This document shows, piece by piece, positions 38,209 to 47,493 of a stretch of DNA of 64,000 nt; the stretch's first letter is position 1, and the number at the start of each line of letters is the position of its first letter. The DNA is from Cyclobacteriaceae bacterium (GTDB lineage Bacteria > Bacteroidota > Bacteroidia > Cytophagales > Cyclobacteriaceae), in contig CANGYY010000009.1 of the NCBI GenBank assembly GCA_947458585.1, positions 1-64,000 on the forward strand. The letters are read 5' to 3'. Under the pieces are notes generated by a model, which had not been told where the DNA came from, searched no databases, and saw only the letters and a list, made by a program, of their open reading frames with translations. The translations under genes were made by a program, and so were the position numbers.

Positions 38209-39327
38209 TCAAAACCCCAATCGTTGCACCAAATGCTCTCCTAAAGCTGCGGAATGCTTAAATCCATGCCCCGAACAAGCAGATACCCAGAGAAAATTCT
38301 TATCCCCAGCCATGGCTTCAATAAGAAATTGAGAATCTTCAGTAACCGTGTAAAAACAGACCGAAGTCTTGAGGAACTGTTTTTTCAATCCAACCAGTTT
38401 TCCCTCCACCTTGGTGTTCCAAAAAATTTCCTGCTCCTCTGCCGTCACTTCTCGATTCAACTGATCGGGATGATCCACTTCAACAAAGGATTCGGAGGCC
38501 ATTTTGATGGTCTTGCCATCCAGGGAGGGAAAGCCGTAAATGAAATCCTCAGGCGCTGCTCCATAGCCCCACATCCACACCGGGTAACGTTGCCAATCCG
38601 TAAATCCTTCCTCTACCGCAAGCCAATACAGCACTTGGCGGCAAATCTTAAGTTTCTTTTTGCTAGAAATGGGTAGAAAGTCCTTCAACCATCCCCCTAC
38701 AGTAAGCACTATCTGCTTGGCAAGCACTTCCTTTCCCTCCACCTGGATTCGGAAATGTGCCCCCTCAGATTGAATGGACTTTACCTTGGAAGAGGTCCAA
38801 ATCGTTGCTCCCTGTTTTTTGGCCTGGTCCAACTGGGTTTCTATCGCTTGTTCCGGGAAGAGGTAGCCCGCCTCTTCTTCCCAATAGACTTTTCCCGTAG
38901 CGGGTAATTGAAAAGCGGGATAATTTGTATTCGCTTCGATAAGGTCTAAAACACGATGCGAAACCTGCTGGTTTTGGGCATACCGGAGGGTACGCTCCCA
39001 AAAGCCCTCCACACCATGTTTGGACCAGGGGTTTACTCCTGAATCCAAAAGAATGCCCCCTGTTTTGGTACGAATCTTCTTTCCAGAAAGGGCTTCTAAT
39101 TCCGCCCAAATCTCATGCGATCGCTTGGCCAGGGCCACATACTCTTCTCCTTCTCCCACCGCCAAGCGCGTAATGCGGGTTTCCCCATGACTGGATCCCA
39201 AGGCGTGTGGCGGTTCAAATTGATCTATTCCTAAGGCGGCTATGCCTCGCTTGCTCAACTGGTAGAGGGTGGCGCTACCCACCGCCCCCAAGCCAACGAC
39301 CACCACATCAAAACTGACTGTTTTCAT
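38209..39327 (-). CDS. solA: Monomeric sarcosine/N-methyltryptophan oxidase-like flavoenzyme
   Basis: A 372-aa FAD oxidase close to SolA/MSOX in length and layout. The ADP-binding motif is VVVVGLGAVGSATLYQLSKRG, followed by the family hallmark PPHALGSSHGETRITR. The C-terminal CSGHGFKHSAALGEH stretch contains the Cys that carries covalent FAD in this family. These enzymes oxidise N-methyl amino acids, releasing formaldehyde and peroxide. No sarcosine pathway gene is adjacent, so the natural substrate is uncertain. Confidence 0.88.
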   Translation of the reverse strand: MKTVSFDVVVVGLGAVGSATLYQLSKRGIAALGIDQFEPPHALGSSHGETRITRLAVGEGEEYVALAKRSHEIWAELEALSGKKIRTKTGGILLDSGVNPWSKHGVEGFWERTLRYAQNQQVSHRVLDLIEANTNYPAFQLPATGKVYWEEEAGYLFPEQAIETQLDQAKKQGATIWTSSKVKSIQSEGAHFRIQVEGKEVLAKQIVLTVGGWLKDFLPISSKKKLKICRQVLYWLAVEEGFTDWQRYPVWMWGYGAAPEDFIYGFPSLDGKTIKMASESFVEVDHPDQLNREVTAEEQEIFWNTKVEGKLVGLKKQFLKTSVCFYTVTEDSQFLIEAMAGDKNFLWVSACSGHGFKHSAALGEHLVQRLGF

Positions 39328-39392
39328 GGAGCCATATTACTACAAAAAACAAAGGAAAGAAAAGGGGATGGGAGAGAAAACAGCGGCCTGGT

Positions 39393-40619
39393 CTAAAGTT
39401 CCTTTAGTGGATCTACCTGTGCGGCAATCCAGGCAGGACGCCAAGAAGCTGCTAGGGTAATTGATACCACCGCCAAACTTATCCAGGCCAGATCAGGCCA
39501 ATGCACCCGCACAGGATAGGCATCCACGACCCCGGAAGCGATCCCTAGGGTGATCAGCCCAAATTTTTCCTGAGCGCCGACCAGGAGAAGGCCCAAGACC
39601 AACCCCAATAAAGCTCCAGAAAATGCAATCAAGGCTCCTTGCTTCAAAAATATCCCCCGAATTAAGGAGTTTTTGGCCCCCATGGCCTTCAGTACCGCTA
39701 GGTCCTTTTTCTTTTCAATCGCCAGCATGCTCAAGGAAAAGAAAATATTGAAAGAGGCTAGGGCTAGGATAAAGGTGAGCGTGAGAAATACGAATAACTT
39801 TTCCAGTTTGACCGTTCGGATCAGTGTAGCATGCTGTTCATCTGCATTTTTTACTGCAAAATCAGTCCCCAAGTGTGCCTGCACAGATTTCTGTACTGTG
39901 GAAATGGAATATTCTGGGTCCACCTTTAGTTCGACAGCCGTACGCTTTTGACCGTAACCGAGTAATTCTTTGAAAAAATCAAGGCGAACGAGGACGTATT
40001 CATTATCTACCCCTTGTTCGATGCTAAAAAACCCTCGGGGTTCTACCTGCCCAGATGCATACAATTGATTTGGATCTAGAGATGCTGCAGATTTGGGGGC
40101 TTTGGGATAGTAAATGTTCAGGACGGAGTTGATATCGTCTAAGTTGGCGGATAAGGCAAAGGCCACCCCTCTGCCAAGTAGCGCTCCGGGCCGAAGGCTA
40201 TCGCCTAAGGTCGTATCTCCCCAAAAATACCCTTTCGAAAAACGATCGTGTTCAAAGTAATTTTCAGACACCGCTTTCACTCGGGCTACATGTTGGTTGC
40301 CTCGGTATTCAAGTAGGGCATTGTCTTCGATGACCTCGGTGATGACTTTTACTCCTTCTACCTGACGGAGCGCATGCAGCCATTCCTCAGTGACCACAAA
40401 ACTTTTTCCTGAAGTGGGGGTAACCTGAAGTTCCGAATCAAAACTTGAAAAAAGTCCTCGTATCAAATCCTCTAAGCCATTGAACACAGACATCACTGCC
40501 ACCAGGGCCATCGTGCTGATAGCCACGCCCACCATCGAGATCAAGGAGAGGATGGTGATGAAATTTTGCTTCTTTTTGCTGCGAAAATACCTTCCGGCAA
40601 TAAAAGAACTTGTGTTCAC
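39393..40619 (-). CDS. LolC/LolE-like FtsX-family permease
   Basis: A 408-aa membrane protein. An N-terminal helix (about 20-45, ITILSLISMVGVAISTMAL) leads to a large periplasmic MacB-PCD domain (about 46-265), and three more helices form the C-terminal FtsX domain. The ending (WRPAWIAAQVDPLKEL) is the usual LolE/FtsX close. The family pulls lipoproteins from the inner membrane for transfer to LolA, or drives other periplasmic machines; its ATPase must be encoded elsewhere. It follows rbfA by 15 nt, an order I recall from other Bacteroidota. Confidence 0.87.
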   Translation of the reverse strand: MNTSSFIAGRYFRSKKKQNFITILSLISMVGVAISTMALVAVMSVFNGLEDLIRGLFSSFDSELQVTPTSGKSFVVTEEWLHALRQVEGVKVITEVIEDNALLEYRGNQHVARVKAVSENYFEHDRFSKGYFWGDTTLGDSLRPGALLGRGVAFALSANLDDINSVLNIYYPKAPKSAASLDPNQLYASGQVEPRGFFSIEQGVDNEYVLVRLDFFKELLGYGQKRTAVELKVDPEYSISTVQKSVQAHLGTDFAVKNADEQHATLIRTVKLEKLFVFLTLTFILALASFNIFFSLSMLAIEKKKDLAVLKAMGAKNSLIRGIFLKQGALIAFSGALLGLVLGLLLVGAQEKFGLITLGIASGVVDAYPVRVHWPDLAWISLAVVSITLAASWRPAWIAAQVDPLKEL

Positions 40620-40634
40620 GGGATAAATCGATTT

Positions 40635-41015
40635 TTAATCCTCTTCCTCCTCCTCTTCTTCTGGAGCAGGGGGGATGTGAAGGTCAGAAATCACCTTGTC
40701 CATGTGCTGAGCATAGGTGGCGGATTCATCTGAAAAGAAAGCCAATTCAGGGATTACACGAACCGACTTGCCGATACGCTTGGCCAAGGCATGCCGTATT
40801 TCTTTTTTGTGCGCATTGATTGCATCAAAGCTCGCCTTTGGATTGGGTAGCAAAAAACTAAGGTAGGCTTTGGCAAATCCCAAATCTGGACTCATCATGA
40901 CCCGTGTAATGGTCACTAACGTAGACCCAACCAGGTGTTTGGCCTCTTTTTGAAAAATGTCGCCCAGCTCCTTTTGAATTAACTTGGCATATTTTAATTG
41001 TCTTTTGCTTTCCAT
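40635..41015 (-). CDS. rbfA: Ribosome-binding factor A
   Basis: A 126-aa KH-like protein needed for 30S maturation and 16S rRNA 5'-end processing in the cytoplasm. Typical stretches are ESKRQLKYAKLIQKELGDIF, VTITRVMMSPDLGFAKAYLSF and RVIPELAFFSDES. The C-terminal tail is acidic (EEEEEEED), as in many homologues. It is 15 nt upstream of the LolE-like gene. A minus-strand TAAATTTG at 41033-41040 sits 17 nt before the ATG and may be the promoter. Confidence 0.94.
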   Translation of the reverse strand: MESKRQLKYAKLIQKELGDIFQKEAKHLVGSTLVTITRVMMSPDLGFAKAYLSFLLPNPKASFDAINAHKKEIRHALAKRIGKSVRVIPELAFFSDESATYAQHMDKVISDLHIPPAPEEEEEEED

Positions 41016-41032
41016 CTGAAGTATTTATGATG

Positions 41033-41040
41033 CAAATTTA
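41033..41040 (-). promoter_or_regulatory. rbfA -7 promoter element
   Basis: Read on the minus strand this is TAAATTTG, an exact TAnnTTTG match 17 nt before the rbfA ATG. No -33 TTG was found at the expected spacing. Confidence 0.45.
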
Positions 41041-41097
41041 GCGAAATACTTGGGCATGCTTTAATTTCGAGTCAAAACCAATTTTCCCCGATCCACC

Positions 41098-42489
41098 TTG
41101 TTTAGTTTTTTTAGAGTAAACGACCCCTTTCGCCTAGTTGGAATACTGCTCTATGTGGTCTTATTCTCTGTAATCTCTTGGGTTTTTTTCTCATTTCCAA
41201 GTACTACTCCTACCCTCATGTGGATGGTCTTGGGCGAGCGCCTCAGTGAGGGACATTTGCTCTATGTAGACGTGATCGACGATACAGGTGCGCTATCTGC
41301 CGGAGTATTCACTGGCCTTCACCTCCTATTTGGAAGAAGTGAACTTGCCTATCTGTTGCTTGGGAAAATTTTCGTCTTGTTCCAGATATACTACTGGAAT
41401 AGTACCTTAATCAAGTACCGCGTATTTGACGAAAACACCTACTTGCCAGCCATTGTCATGGCTGCCTTGTTTCATTTTTCCTTTGACCTGATGTACTTGT
41501 CACCCACACTACTTGGAAGTACATTTTTATTGTTGGCATTTGGACAACTTTTTTCCCATACGGTCCTCCAAAAAGAGAGTAGTGAATCCACCCTCCTCAT
41601 TGGTATTTATGGGGGACTTGCTACTGGCTTTCATTGGAACTTTGTGTTCTTTCTCCCCTTCCTAATCTTTACGGGATTGGCTATTTCGAGCTTTACTGTA
41701 CGCCAACTTTTTCTGTCCATCATGGGGTTTTTACTGCCCATCTTACTGATTTTGGTGTTTTATTTTTGGAACGATGGCCTAGAACAAGCCCTACAGGTTT
41801 GGCCGATTGTCTTCACTTATCCCAACTACAATTACCAACCCTATCTCAGTTGGCTCACCCCAGGTATACTCCCACTGGTACTTGGCCTTGCCGGGTATTT
41901 TATTAGTTCCTTTTTTCGTGGAGCCACGATCAACCAACAAAAACAACGGCAACTTATTCTCATTTGGCTCCTTTTTTCGGCAGGCTTGTTTTTTCTCGTG
42001 AAAAATACAGCCTCCTACCAGTTGGTCGTATTCTTGCCAGCAATGAGCTATTTTATTACTCAATTTTTTCTTCATTTCAGCTGGACACTGCTACTAAGAC
42101 CTGCATTTTTTGGATTAGTGTTGGCGTTACCCCTTTGGGGGATGAACTATTGGAAGGGACGAACAGCAGTAGATGCTTCCTACTTTGTAAATGCCAGCTA
42201 CGAAACGGATCAACTCAATCAAAAGGGATTGATGGTTTTGGAAGAAGACCCTTCCCCATACCTCACCCACCCCTTGGATGGGCCCTTTTTGAATTTCCAC
42301 ATGTCTGAGAGTTACCTCAAGCAAGAAAAAACATTGCAACAAAAAGCACAGGTATTTCAAATGATTCGACTCCAACAACCTGAACAAGTCTTTGACAAGC
42401 AAGGTCTATTTAAAGCACTTTTAGAAGAATTGCCTGCTCTCAAAGAATTCTATACCGAAGAAAAGCCAGGTATCTATACCAAAAAATAG
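41098..42489 (+). CDS. Polytopic membrane protein, possibly GT-C-like
   Basis: A 463-aa protein with about ten transmembrane helices and a soluble tail of some 100 residues. I do not recognise the family with certainty. The first loop, SEGHLLYVDVIDDTGALSAG, followed by a helix and LFGRSE, resembles the catalytic first loop of GT-C-fold membrane glycosyltransferases, which carry an Asp pair and a kPPl-like turn. That is an inference. The start codon is TTG at 41098; the next residues FSFFRVNDPFRL look like a natural N-terminus. A subtilase lipoprotein gene follows 10 nt later, so the two may share a process. Confidence 0.75.
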   Translation: MFSFFRVNDPFRLVGILLYVVLFSVISWVFFSFPSTTPTLMWMVLGERLSEGHLLYVDVIDDTGALSAGVFTGLHLLFGRSELAYLLLGKIFVLFQIYYWNSTLIKYRVFDENTYLPAIVMAALFHFSFDLMYLSPTLLGSTFLLLAFGQLFSHTVLQKESSESTLLIGIYGGLATGFHWNFVFFLPFLIFTGLAISSFTVRQLFLSIMGFLLPILLILVFYFWNDGLEQALQVWPIVFTYPNYNYQPYLSWLTPGILPLVLGLAGYFISSFFRGATINQQKQRQLILIWLLFSAGLFFLVKNTASYQLVVFLPAMSYFITQFFLHFSWTLLLRPAFFGLVLALPLWGMNYWKGRTAVDASYFVNASYETDQLNQKGLMVLEEDPSPYLTHPLDGPFLNFHMSESYLKQEKTLQQKAQVFQMIRLQQPEQVFDKQGLFKALLEELPALKEFYTEEKPGIYTKK

Positions 42490-42499
42490 CCCCCTCCTC

Positions 42500-44116
42500 A
42501 TGAAAAATTTTCTATCTCAATTCCTCGCTCTTGCCACACTTAGCTTTTTGGGAATGGCTTGTGCTACCACAGCCCAACTTAGTCCCCCCACCAGTGCCTC
42601 GTTAAGTGCAAGCTCCCGCAACCAGCCCCTGAAGGAAAAGGAAAGCCTTCGCTGGTCTCATTTGGATCCAATCCAAGATACTGTTCCAGGGATGAGTGTG
42701 GATCGTGCGTATGCAGAAGTGGTCAAGAAAAGAAAAGGAGCTCCCGTGGTAGTGGCCATCATTGACTCGGGAATTGACTTAGCCCACGAAGACCTCAAAG
42801 ACTTACTTTGGAAAAATCCAGGAGAGGTCGCTGGGGATGGACTCGACAACGATCAAAACGGCTACATTGACGATGTGCATGGCTACAACTTTCTTGGAGA
42901 GTCTTATCGTGAACAGATGGAATTTGTGCGGATTGTATCCAAAAAATTAGGGGATTCAGCTCTTCAGGAAAAGGCCAGCAATCACTTGGAACCAAAGTTG
43001 ACAGAGGCAAAGACGTCAGTTCTACAGTTTCAACAAATTGAACAGCTCGTCAGTATCGCGCACCAGAACATTCAAAAAAAACTAGGGAAGGAGTACTATA
43101 CTCTAAAGGATCTTGAAAAATACGAAGCCCAAAGCGAGGAAGAAGAACAAGTACTAGGCCTACTAGCTCAAGTGATGGCCATGGGACAGGATATTCCTAC
43201 TGCATTGGCTGAGCTACAAGAGGGAATTGCCTACTATCAGTCCCAGTTGGAGTACAACCTCAACCTTGCCTTTGATGGAAGAAAACCAGTAGGAGATAAT
43301 CCCTACGACATCAAAGAGCTGAACTATGGCAATGGCAATTCCAACCACCAACTCGAGGAGGAAAGCCACGGCACTCACGTAGCAGGGATTCTTGCTGCCA
43401 ATAGAGCCAATAAAAAAGGGGTAAAAGGAGTAGCGGAAAATGTAAAGTTGATGGCCCTACGTACCGTTCCAGATGGAGATGAATACGACAAAGACATTGC
43501 CCTGGCCATCCGCTATGCAGTAGATCAGGGAGCCAGAGTGATCAATGCTAGCTTTGGTAAGAAATTTTCTCCAAATGCATCCTGGGTTCAAGATGCCTTG
43601 CGCTATGCCGCTTCCAAGGACGTGCTTTTTGTCCATGCTGCTGGCAACGATGGCGTAGATTTGGACCTTCCGGAAAATCCTAATTTTCCAAATGATGTCT
43701 ACAGCCTGGGCGGAACTTCTTCCGAAAACAATTACTTGAGCATCGGGGCATTGACCCCCAATTATGGCCCAGACATGATCGCCTCTTTTTCAAATTATGG
43801 AAAAAAGGGGGTAGACATTTTTGCGCCTGGAGATGAGATTTATTCTACGCTACCCAATTCAAATTACGGGGTTGAAGGCGGTACCTCCATGGCTGCTCCT
43901 GCCGTTGCTGGTATGGCAGCCTTGATTCGTTCCTTGTATCCTCAACTTACGGCTGTGCAGGTGAAGCGCATCATTCTAGATTCAGGTCTATCCGTACCTA
44001 TGAAAGTTCGTGTAGGGGAGCAGGAGTTAGCCTTATCGGATCTTTGTGTGTCGGGCAAAATTGCAAACCTCTACACGGCCCTACTTCTTGCAGAGCAAGT
44101 TGCTTCTGGAAAATAG
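42500..44116 (+). CDS. S8 subtilisin-like peptidase lipoprotein
   Basis: A 538-aa serine peptidase. The signal peptide ends in the lipobox FLGMAC (Cys near residue 21), so it is probably anchored to a membrane. The catalytic triad is complete: Asp in VVAIIDSGIDLAHEDL (about 89), His in ESHGTHVAGILAANRA (about 292), and Ser in EGGTSMAAPAVAGMAAL (about 458), with the oxyanion Asn in HAAGNDG. About 200 residues lie between Asp and His, including a largely helical Glu/Gln-rich insert (about 135-260). This is unusual for small subtilases but common in Bacteroidota members. The substrate is unknown. Confidence 0.92.
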   Translation: MKNFLSQFLALATLSFLGMACATTAQLSPPTSASLSASSRNQPLKEKESLRWSHLDPIQDTVPGMSVDRAYAEVVKKRKGAPVVVAIIDSGIDLAHEDLKDLLWKNPGEVAGDGLDNDQNGYIDDVHGYNFLGESYREQMEFVRIVSKKLGDSALQEKASNHLEPKLTEAKTSVLQFQQIEQLVSIAHQNIQKKLGKEYYTLKDLEKYEAQSEEEEQVLGLLAQVMAMGQDIPTALAELQEGIAYYQSQLEYNLNLAFDGRKPVGDNPYDIKELNYGNGNSNHQLEEESHGTHVAGILAANRANKKGVKGVAENVKLMALRTVPDGDEYDKDIALAIRYAVDQGARVINASFGKKFSPNASWVQDALRYAASKDVLFVHAAGNDGVDLDLPENPNFPNDVYSLGGTSSENNYLSIGALTPNYGPDMIASFSNYGKKGVDIFAPGDEIYSTLPNSNYGVEGGTSMAAPAVAGMAALIRSLYPQLTAVQVKRIILDSGLSVPMKVRVGEQELALSDLCVSGKIANLYTALLLAEQVASGK

Positions 44117-44173
44117 AAAGGATTATCCCCAATCAAGTGATCCTAATAATAAGTCCTTAGTGCAGGATAATCG

Positions 44174-44207
44174 TCCACAGCAGACAGACCACAGTCCACT
44201 GCTCACT
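44174..44207. repeat. Degenerate heptamer repeat
   Basis: Consecutive 7-mers in register: TCCACAG, CAGACAG, ACCACAG, TCCACTG, then CTCACTT. It is a short, decayed array of roughly (T/A)CCACAG units in an intergenic region with no ORF. Short degenerate heptamer arrays of this sort occur in intergenic DNA of some Bacteroidota; the origin is unknown. Confidence 0.5.
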
Positions 44208-44252
44208 TTCTTGAACTTCAACTCTTTTTTCTTTGACGATTGGTACTCCCGC

Positions 44253-44280
44253 TGCTAAGTCCCCAATAGGGGACTTAGCA
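44253..44280. repeat. 12-bp perfect hairpin without T-run
   Basis: TGCTAAGTCCCC (44253-44264) and GGGGACTTAGCA (44269-44280) form a perfect 12-bp stem with loop AATA. It is followed on the plus strand by As, not Ts, so it is not a standard terminator. It directly precedes the bidirectional terminator. Confidence 0.7.
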
Positions 44281-44311
44281 AAAAGGACCTTGATGAATCA
44301 AGACCCTTTTT
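44280..44311. terminator. Bidirectional terminator between S8 peptidase and rpiB
   Basis: AAAAAGG-ac-CTTGAT / ATCAAG-ac-CCTTTTT forms a stem with a 2-nt internal mismatch and a 2-nt loop; T-runs are present in both directions. It serves the convergent S8 peptidase and rpiB genes. Confidence 0.75.
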
Positions 44312-44317
44312 GATTTG

Positions 44318-44755
44318 TTAAGTACAAGCTATTTTATTCACCCTACTTTGGTGCCTACCTCCTTCAAATGGAGTACTTAAAAATATTTCAGCCAGCTGCT
44401 CTGCCAATTCGTAGGAAATAAATCGAGCCGGTATGGCGAGTACATTGGCGTCATTGTGCTGCCTTGCAAGTGCGGCAAGTTCTTCGTTCCAGCAGAGTGC
44501 TGCACGGATTCCCTGGTGCTTGTTGGCGGTAATGGCTACTCCATTTCCACTTCCACAAATCACAATTCCAAAATCAAATTGTCCTGCTTCCAGAGCTTTG
44601 GAAAGTGGGTGTACATAGTCCGGATAATCTACAGAAGCTGTGGTCACTGGACCAAAATCCTGTACGACGTAGCCAAGTGCTAGCAAGCGCTGATGCAACT
44701 GCTCCTTGTACCCTACTCCTGCATGATCCCCACCAATTGCAATTCGTAATGCCAT
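44318..44755 (-). CDS. rpiB: Ribose 5-phosphate isomerase B
   Basis: A 145-aa LacAB/RpiB-family isomerase linking ribose 5-phosphate and ribulose 5-phosphate. Family marks are IAIGGDHAGVGYKEQL, VDYPDYV, the active-site Cys in VICGSGNGVAITANK (C68), and RQHNDANVLAIPAR with the phosphate-binding His. It is the last gene of glyA-tatC-rpiB, starting 8 nt after tatC. The neighbours do not point to a special pathway. Confidence 0.94.
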   Translation of the reverse strand: MALRIAIGGDHAGVGYKEQLHQRLLALGYVVQDFGPVTTASVDYPDYVHPLSKALEAGQFDFGIVICGSGNGVAITANKHQGIRAALCWNEELAALARQHNDANVLAIPARFISYELAEQLAEIFLSTPFEGGRHQSRVNKIACT

Positions 44756-44763
44756 GGCTTCAA

Positions 44764-45621
44764 TTATTCAGCATCTCTGTTTTGTTCGAACTCAGCTTCC
44801 CGAAGCGCTCTCTTTTTCTCCAAACGCTTGGCAATTACAATTCCCACTTCGTATAAGACGAGAATTGGTATGGCAATCAACAATTGACTGATCACATCTG
44901 GAGGAGTAATAATCGCCGATACAATCAAAATCACCACAATGGAATGTCTTCTGTAGGACTTCAACATCTTGGAGGTGACCAAGCCAGACATCGACAAAAA
45001 GTAAACCACTACAGGAAGTTGAAACATGATGGCCGATGCCAAGACCAGCATGGATAAGGTAGACACGTAAGAGGTAATGTCGAATTCGTTCGCAATACTA
45101 GCATCCAACTGGTAGTTGGCTAGGAAGTTGATCGACATTGGAGTAAGCACATAGTACCCGAATAATGCCCCTGAAAGAAAAAGAAAGCTCACAAAGAATA
45201 CCGCTCCTCGGGCAGCATTTCGCTCCTTAGAATAAAGCCCTGGGCTTATAAATCGCCACACTTCATAAAACAGGTAGGGAAATGCTCCAATCAAGCCAAC
45301 CACAATACTAGAAGTCATGTGCATGGAGAATTGACCAGTCATTTGACGGCTTTGGATAGTAAAGGGTAACTCATTGATGCAAAGTGCAGGAATCCCGAAG
45401 TAGTTTCCTATATCACACAAAACACGGTAGGTTAAAAAATCAACTTTAGAAGGTCCTAGAATCAACACTCCAAAAACAAAATCTTTGGCAATGAAGGCGG
45501 CCACCGCAAAGATAAGTATGGCAGAAACAGATCGCAGTAAGTGCCATCTTAAAGCCTCCAAGTGGTCCAAAAAGGACATTCCTCCCTCTTCTTCTTCGTC
45601 TTTATATTGATCTAGTGCCAC
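44764..45621 (-). CDS. tatC: Sec-independent protein translocase TatC
   Basis: A 285-aa core subunit of the Tat system, which moves folded proteins with twin-arginine signals over the inner membrane. It has six transmembrane helices. Conserved parts are the N-terminal MSFLDHLEALRWHLLRS (the signal-peptide binding face), the periplasmic loop with FTIQSRQMTGQFSMHM, and FPYLFYEVWRFISPGLYSKER. The C-terminal tail is charged. tatA/tatB are not adjacent. It starts 15 nt after glyA. Confidence 0.95.
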   Translation of the reverse strand: MALDQYKDEEEEGGMSFLDHLEALRWHLLRSVSAILIFAVAAFIAKDFVFGVLILGPSKVDFLTYRVLCDIGNYFGIPALCINELPFTIQSRQMTGQFSMHMTSSIVVGLIGAFPYLFYEVWRFISPGLYSKERNAARGAVFFVSFLFLSGALFGYYVLTPMSINFLANYQLDASIANEFDITSYVSTLSMLVLASAIMFQLPVVVYFLSMSGLVTSKMLKSYRRHSIVVILIVSAIITPPDVISQLLIAIPILVLYEVGIVIAKRLEKKRALREAEFEQNRDAE

Positions 45622-45636
45622 GTGGGTTGGGGAAAA

Positions 45637-46905
45637 TTAGTACAACGGAAATTTAACCATCCAAGCATTGACATCAGCCTTGATTTTTGCCAATGCTGCC
45701 TCATCTTGGTGCTGCTGAAGTGCTCGATCAATCAAATCGACTATTTTTTTCATGTCTGCTTCCTTCAATCCACGCGTAGTCACTGCAGCAGTACCTACTC
45801 GCATTCCGGAAGTTACAAAAGGAGATTTGGTATCAAAAGGCACCATGTTTTTATTGATGGTGATGTCCACTTTTCCAAGGGTTTCCTCAGCAAGCTTACC
45901 AGTCAAATCCTTGTTTCTCAGGTCAATCAACATGAGGTGATTGTCTGTGCCACCAGAAATAAGCTTGTATCCTCGAGCTACAAATTCATCCGCCATCACA
46001 GAGGCATTCAATTTGACTTGAACCACATAGTCCATGTACTCATCTGAAAGGGCTTCTTCAAAGGCAATTGCCTTAGCGGCAATGATATGTTCCAAAGGTC
46101 CACCTTGCGTGCCTGGGAAAACCCCCATATCCAAAAGCGCGGACATTTTTCTGATTTCTCCTTTGGGAGTAGTCAATCCCCAAGGATTATCGAAGTCTTC
46201 TCGCATGAGGATCAAACCTCCTCTAGGACCTCTCAGTGTTTTGTGAGTAGTGGTAGTCACAATGTGGCAATGCTCTAGCGGATCATTGAGTAAGCCCCTA
46301 GCTATTAAGCCAGAAGGGTGGGAAATGTCTGCCAATAGCAAGGCATCCACTTCATCTGCTATTTCACGTAAACGTGCATAATCCCAATCTCTGGAATAAG
46401 CCGAAGCCCCGCAGATGATCATCTTTGGCTTCACAGCGATCGCTTTTTCAGCCACTTTATCGTAATCAATTACTCCAGTAGCTTCATCAACCCCATAAAA
46501 ATTGGCCTGATACAGCTTTCCTGAAAAATTGACTGGAGATCCATGAGTCAAGTGCCCGCCATGCGAAAGGTCAAATCCCAAAATAGCATCCCCTGGATTC
46601 AAGCAAGCAAGCATCACGGCTGCATTTGCCTGAGCCCCGGAGTGTGGCTGTACGTTGGCCCAAGAGGCTCCAAACAATTTCTTGGCTCGATCTATCGCGA
46701 GTTGCTCAATCTCATCCACCACTTCACATCCTCCGTAGTAGCGCTTGCTAGGAAGACCTTCTGCATACTTGTTGGTCAGCACGCTACCCGCAGCTTCCAT
46801 CACTTGCTTAGAGGTAAAGTTCTCAGAAGCAATCAACTCTATGCCCCTTTTCTGTCTGTCTTCTTCTTTGGATATTAGGTCAAAAATCAAGGAATCTCTT
46901 TTCAT
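45637..46905 (-). CDS. glyA: Serine hydroxymethyltransferase
   Basis: A 422-aa PLP enzyme that converts serine and tetrahydrofolate to glycine and methylene-THF, the main one-carbon source. Marks include the opening [50 protein letters not shown], the PLP-Lys in [15 protein letters not shown], and [17 protein letters not shown]. It is first in the operon glyA-tatC-rpiB and has one of the best promoters in the window (46973-47003). Confidence 0.97.
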   Translation of the reverse strand: MKRDSLIFDLISKEEDRQKRGIELIASENFTSKQVMEAAGSVLTNKYAEGLPSKRYYGGCEVVDEIEQLAIDRAKKLFGASWANVQPHSGAQANAAVMLACLNPGDAILGFDLSHGGHLTHGSPVNFSGKLYQANFYGVDEATGVIDYDKVAEKAIAVKPKMIICGASAYSRDWDYARLREIADEVDALLLADISHPSGLIARGLLNDPLEHCHIVTTTTHKTLRGPRGGLILMREDFDNPWGLTTPKGEIRKMSALLDMGVFPGTQGGPLEHIIAAKAIAFEEALSDEYMDYVVQVKLNASVMADEFVARGYKLISGGTDNHLMLIDLRNKDLTGKLAEETLGKVDITINKNMVPFDTKSPFVTSGMRVGTAAVTTRGLKEADMKKIVDLIDRALQQHQDEAALAKIKADVNAWMVKFPLY

Positions 46906-46972
46906 AATCGAGGATAGCGAAACGCAATAAATCTAATTGGAAAATTTTAAACCACGGGTGATCTTGGGAATT

Positions 46973-47003
46973 CAAAAATAGACTTAAAGTCCTGATTATC
47001 CAA
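46973..47003 (-). promoter_or_regulatory. glyA promoter
   Basis: On the minus strand, TTG (47003-47001) and TATTTTTG (46980-46973) are 20 nt apart, matching the Bacteroidota TTG-N17-23-TAnnTTTG promoter. It lies 67 nt upstream of the glyA ATG. Confidence 0.7.
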
Positions 47004-47121
47004 TCGGATCCACGACTTGTCCAGGACTAAAATTGAAATTTCTTCCACTCCATCAAAAAACCAAAAATCGTATCGATTCTTAGCGGTAAATCCAGTACTT
47101 TGAAAACCAATTCGAGAATTT

Positions 47122-47493
47122 ATGGACTTTTTGTTTAGACCGGCTACCTATTTTTCTGAAGGCGTCACCTCCGTGCTGCTGGTCAAGTTACACTATCCGG
47201 AAAGTACTTGGGGGGAACAAATCAGTATTTATGCGCATGCCCTCGATCAAAAAATTCAGTTCGAAGCAGTGGACTTTTATGGCAATGAATACCTGCTGTA
47301 TCCTAGCAGTAGTGAGGAGCCACTAAACCTGGAAGATCTCATTTACCTCATTGAAGGAATGCAGCTCAACCAAGATACATTTGAAGGGAATATGGAATTG
47401 GTACTGGATGGATTCCCGGAAACCGAAAGTGAATGGTATCCCGAGTTAAAAAATTACTTTGACGCCAAACGTAAACAAGTGGGACTAGACTAA
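47122..47493 (+). CDS. Hypothetical protein, 123 aa
   Basis: A small acidic soluble-looking protein starting MDFLFRPATYFSEGVTSVL. There is no signal peptide, transmembrane helix or recognised domain. The C-terminal half is rich in Glu, Asp and Leu (EGMQLNQDTFEGNMELVLDG). It is divergent from glyA with a 216-bp gap. Its stop codon overlaps the stop of the next small gene on the other strand (CTAA). The ORF has normal codon use and a single sensible ATG. I do not recognise the family. Confidence 0.7.
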   Translation: MDFLFRPATYFSEGVTSVLLVKLHYPESTWGEQISIYAHALDQKIQFEAVDFYGNEYLLYPSSSEEPLNLEDLIYLIEGMQLNQDTFEGNMELVLDGFPETESEWYPELKNYFDAKRKQVGLD

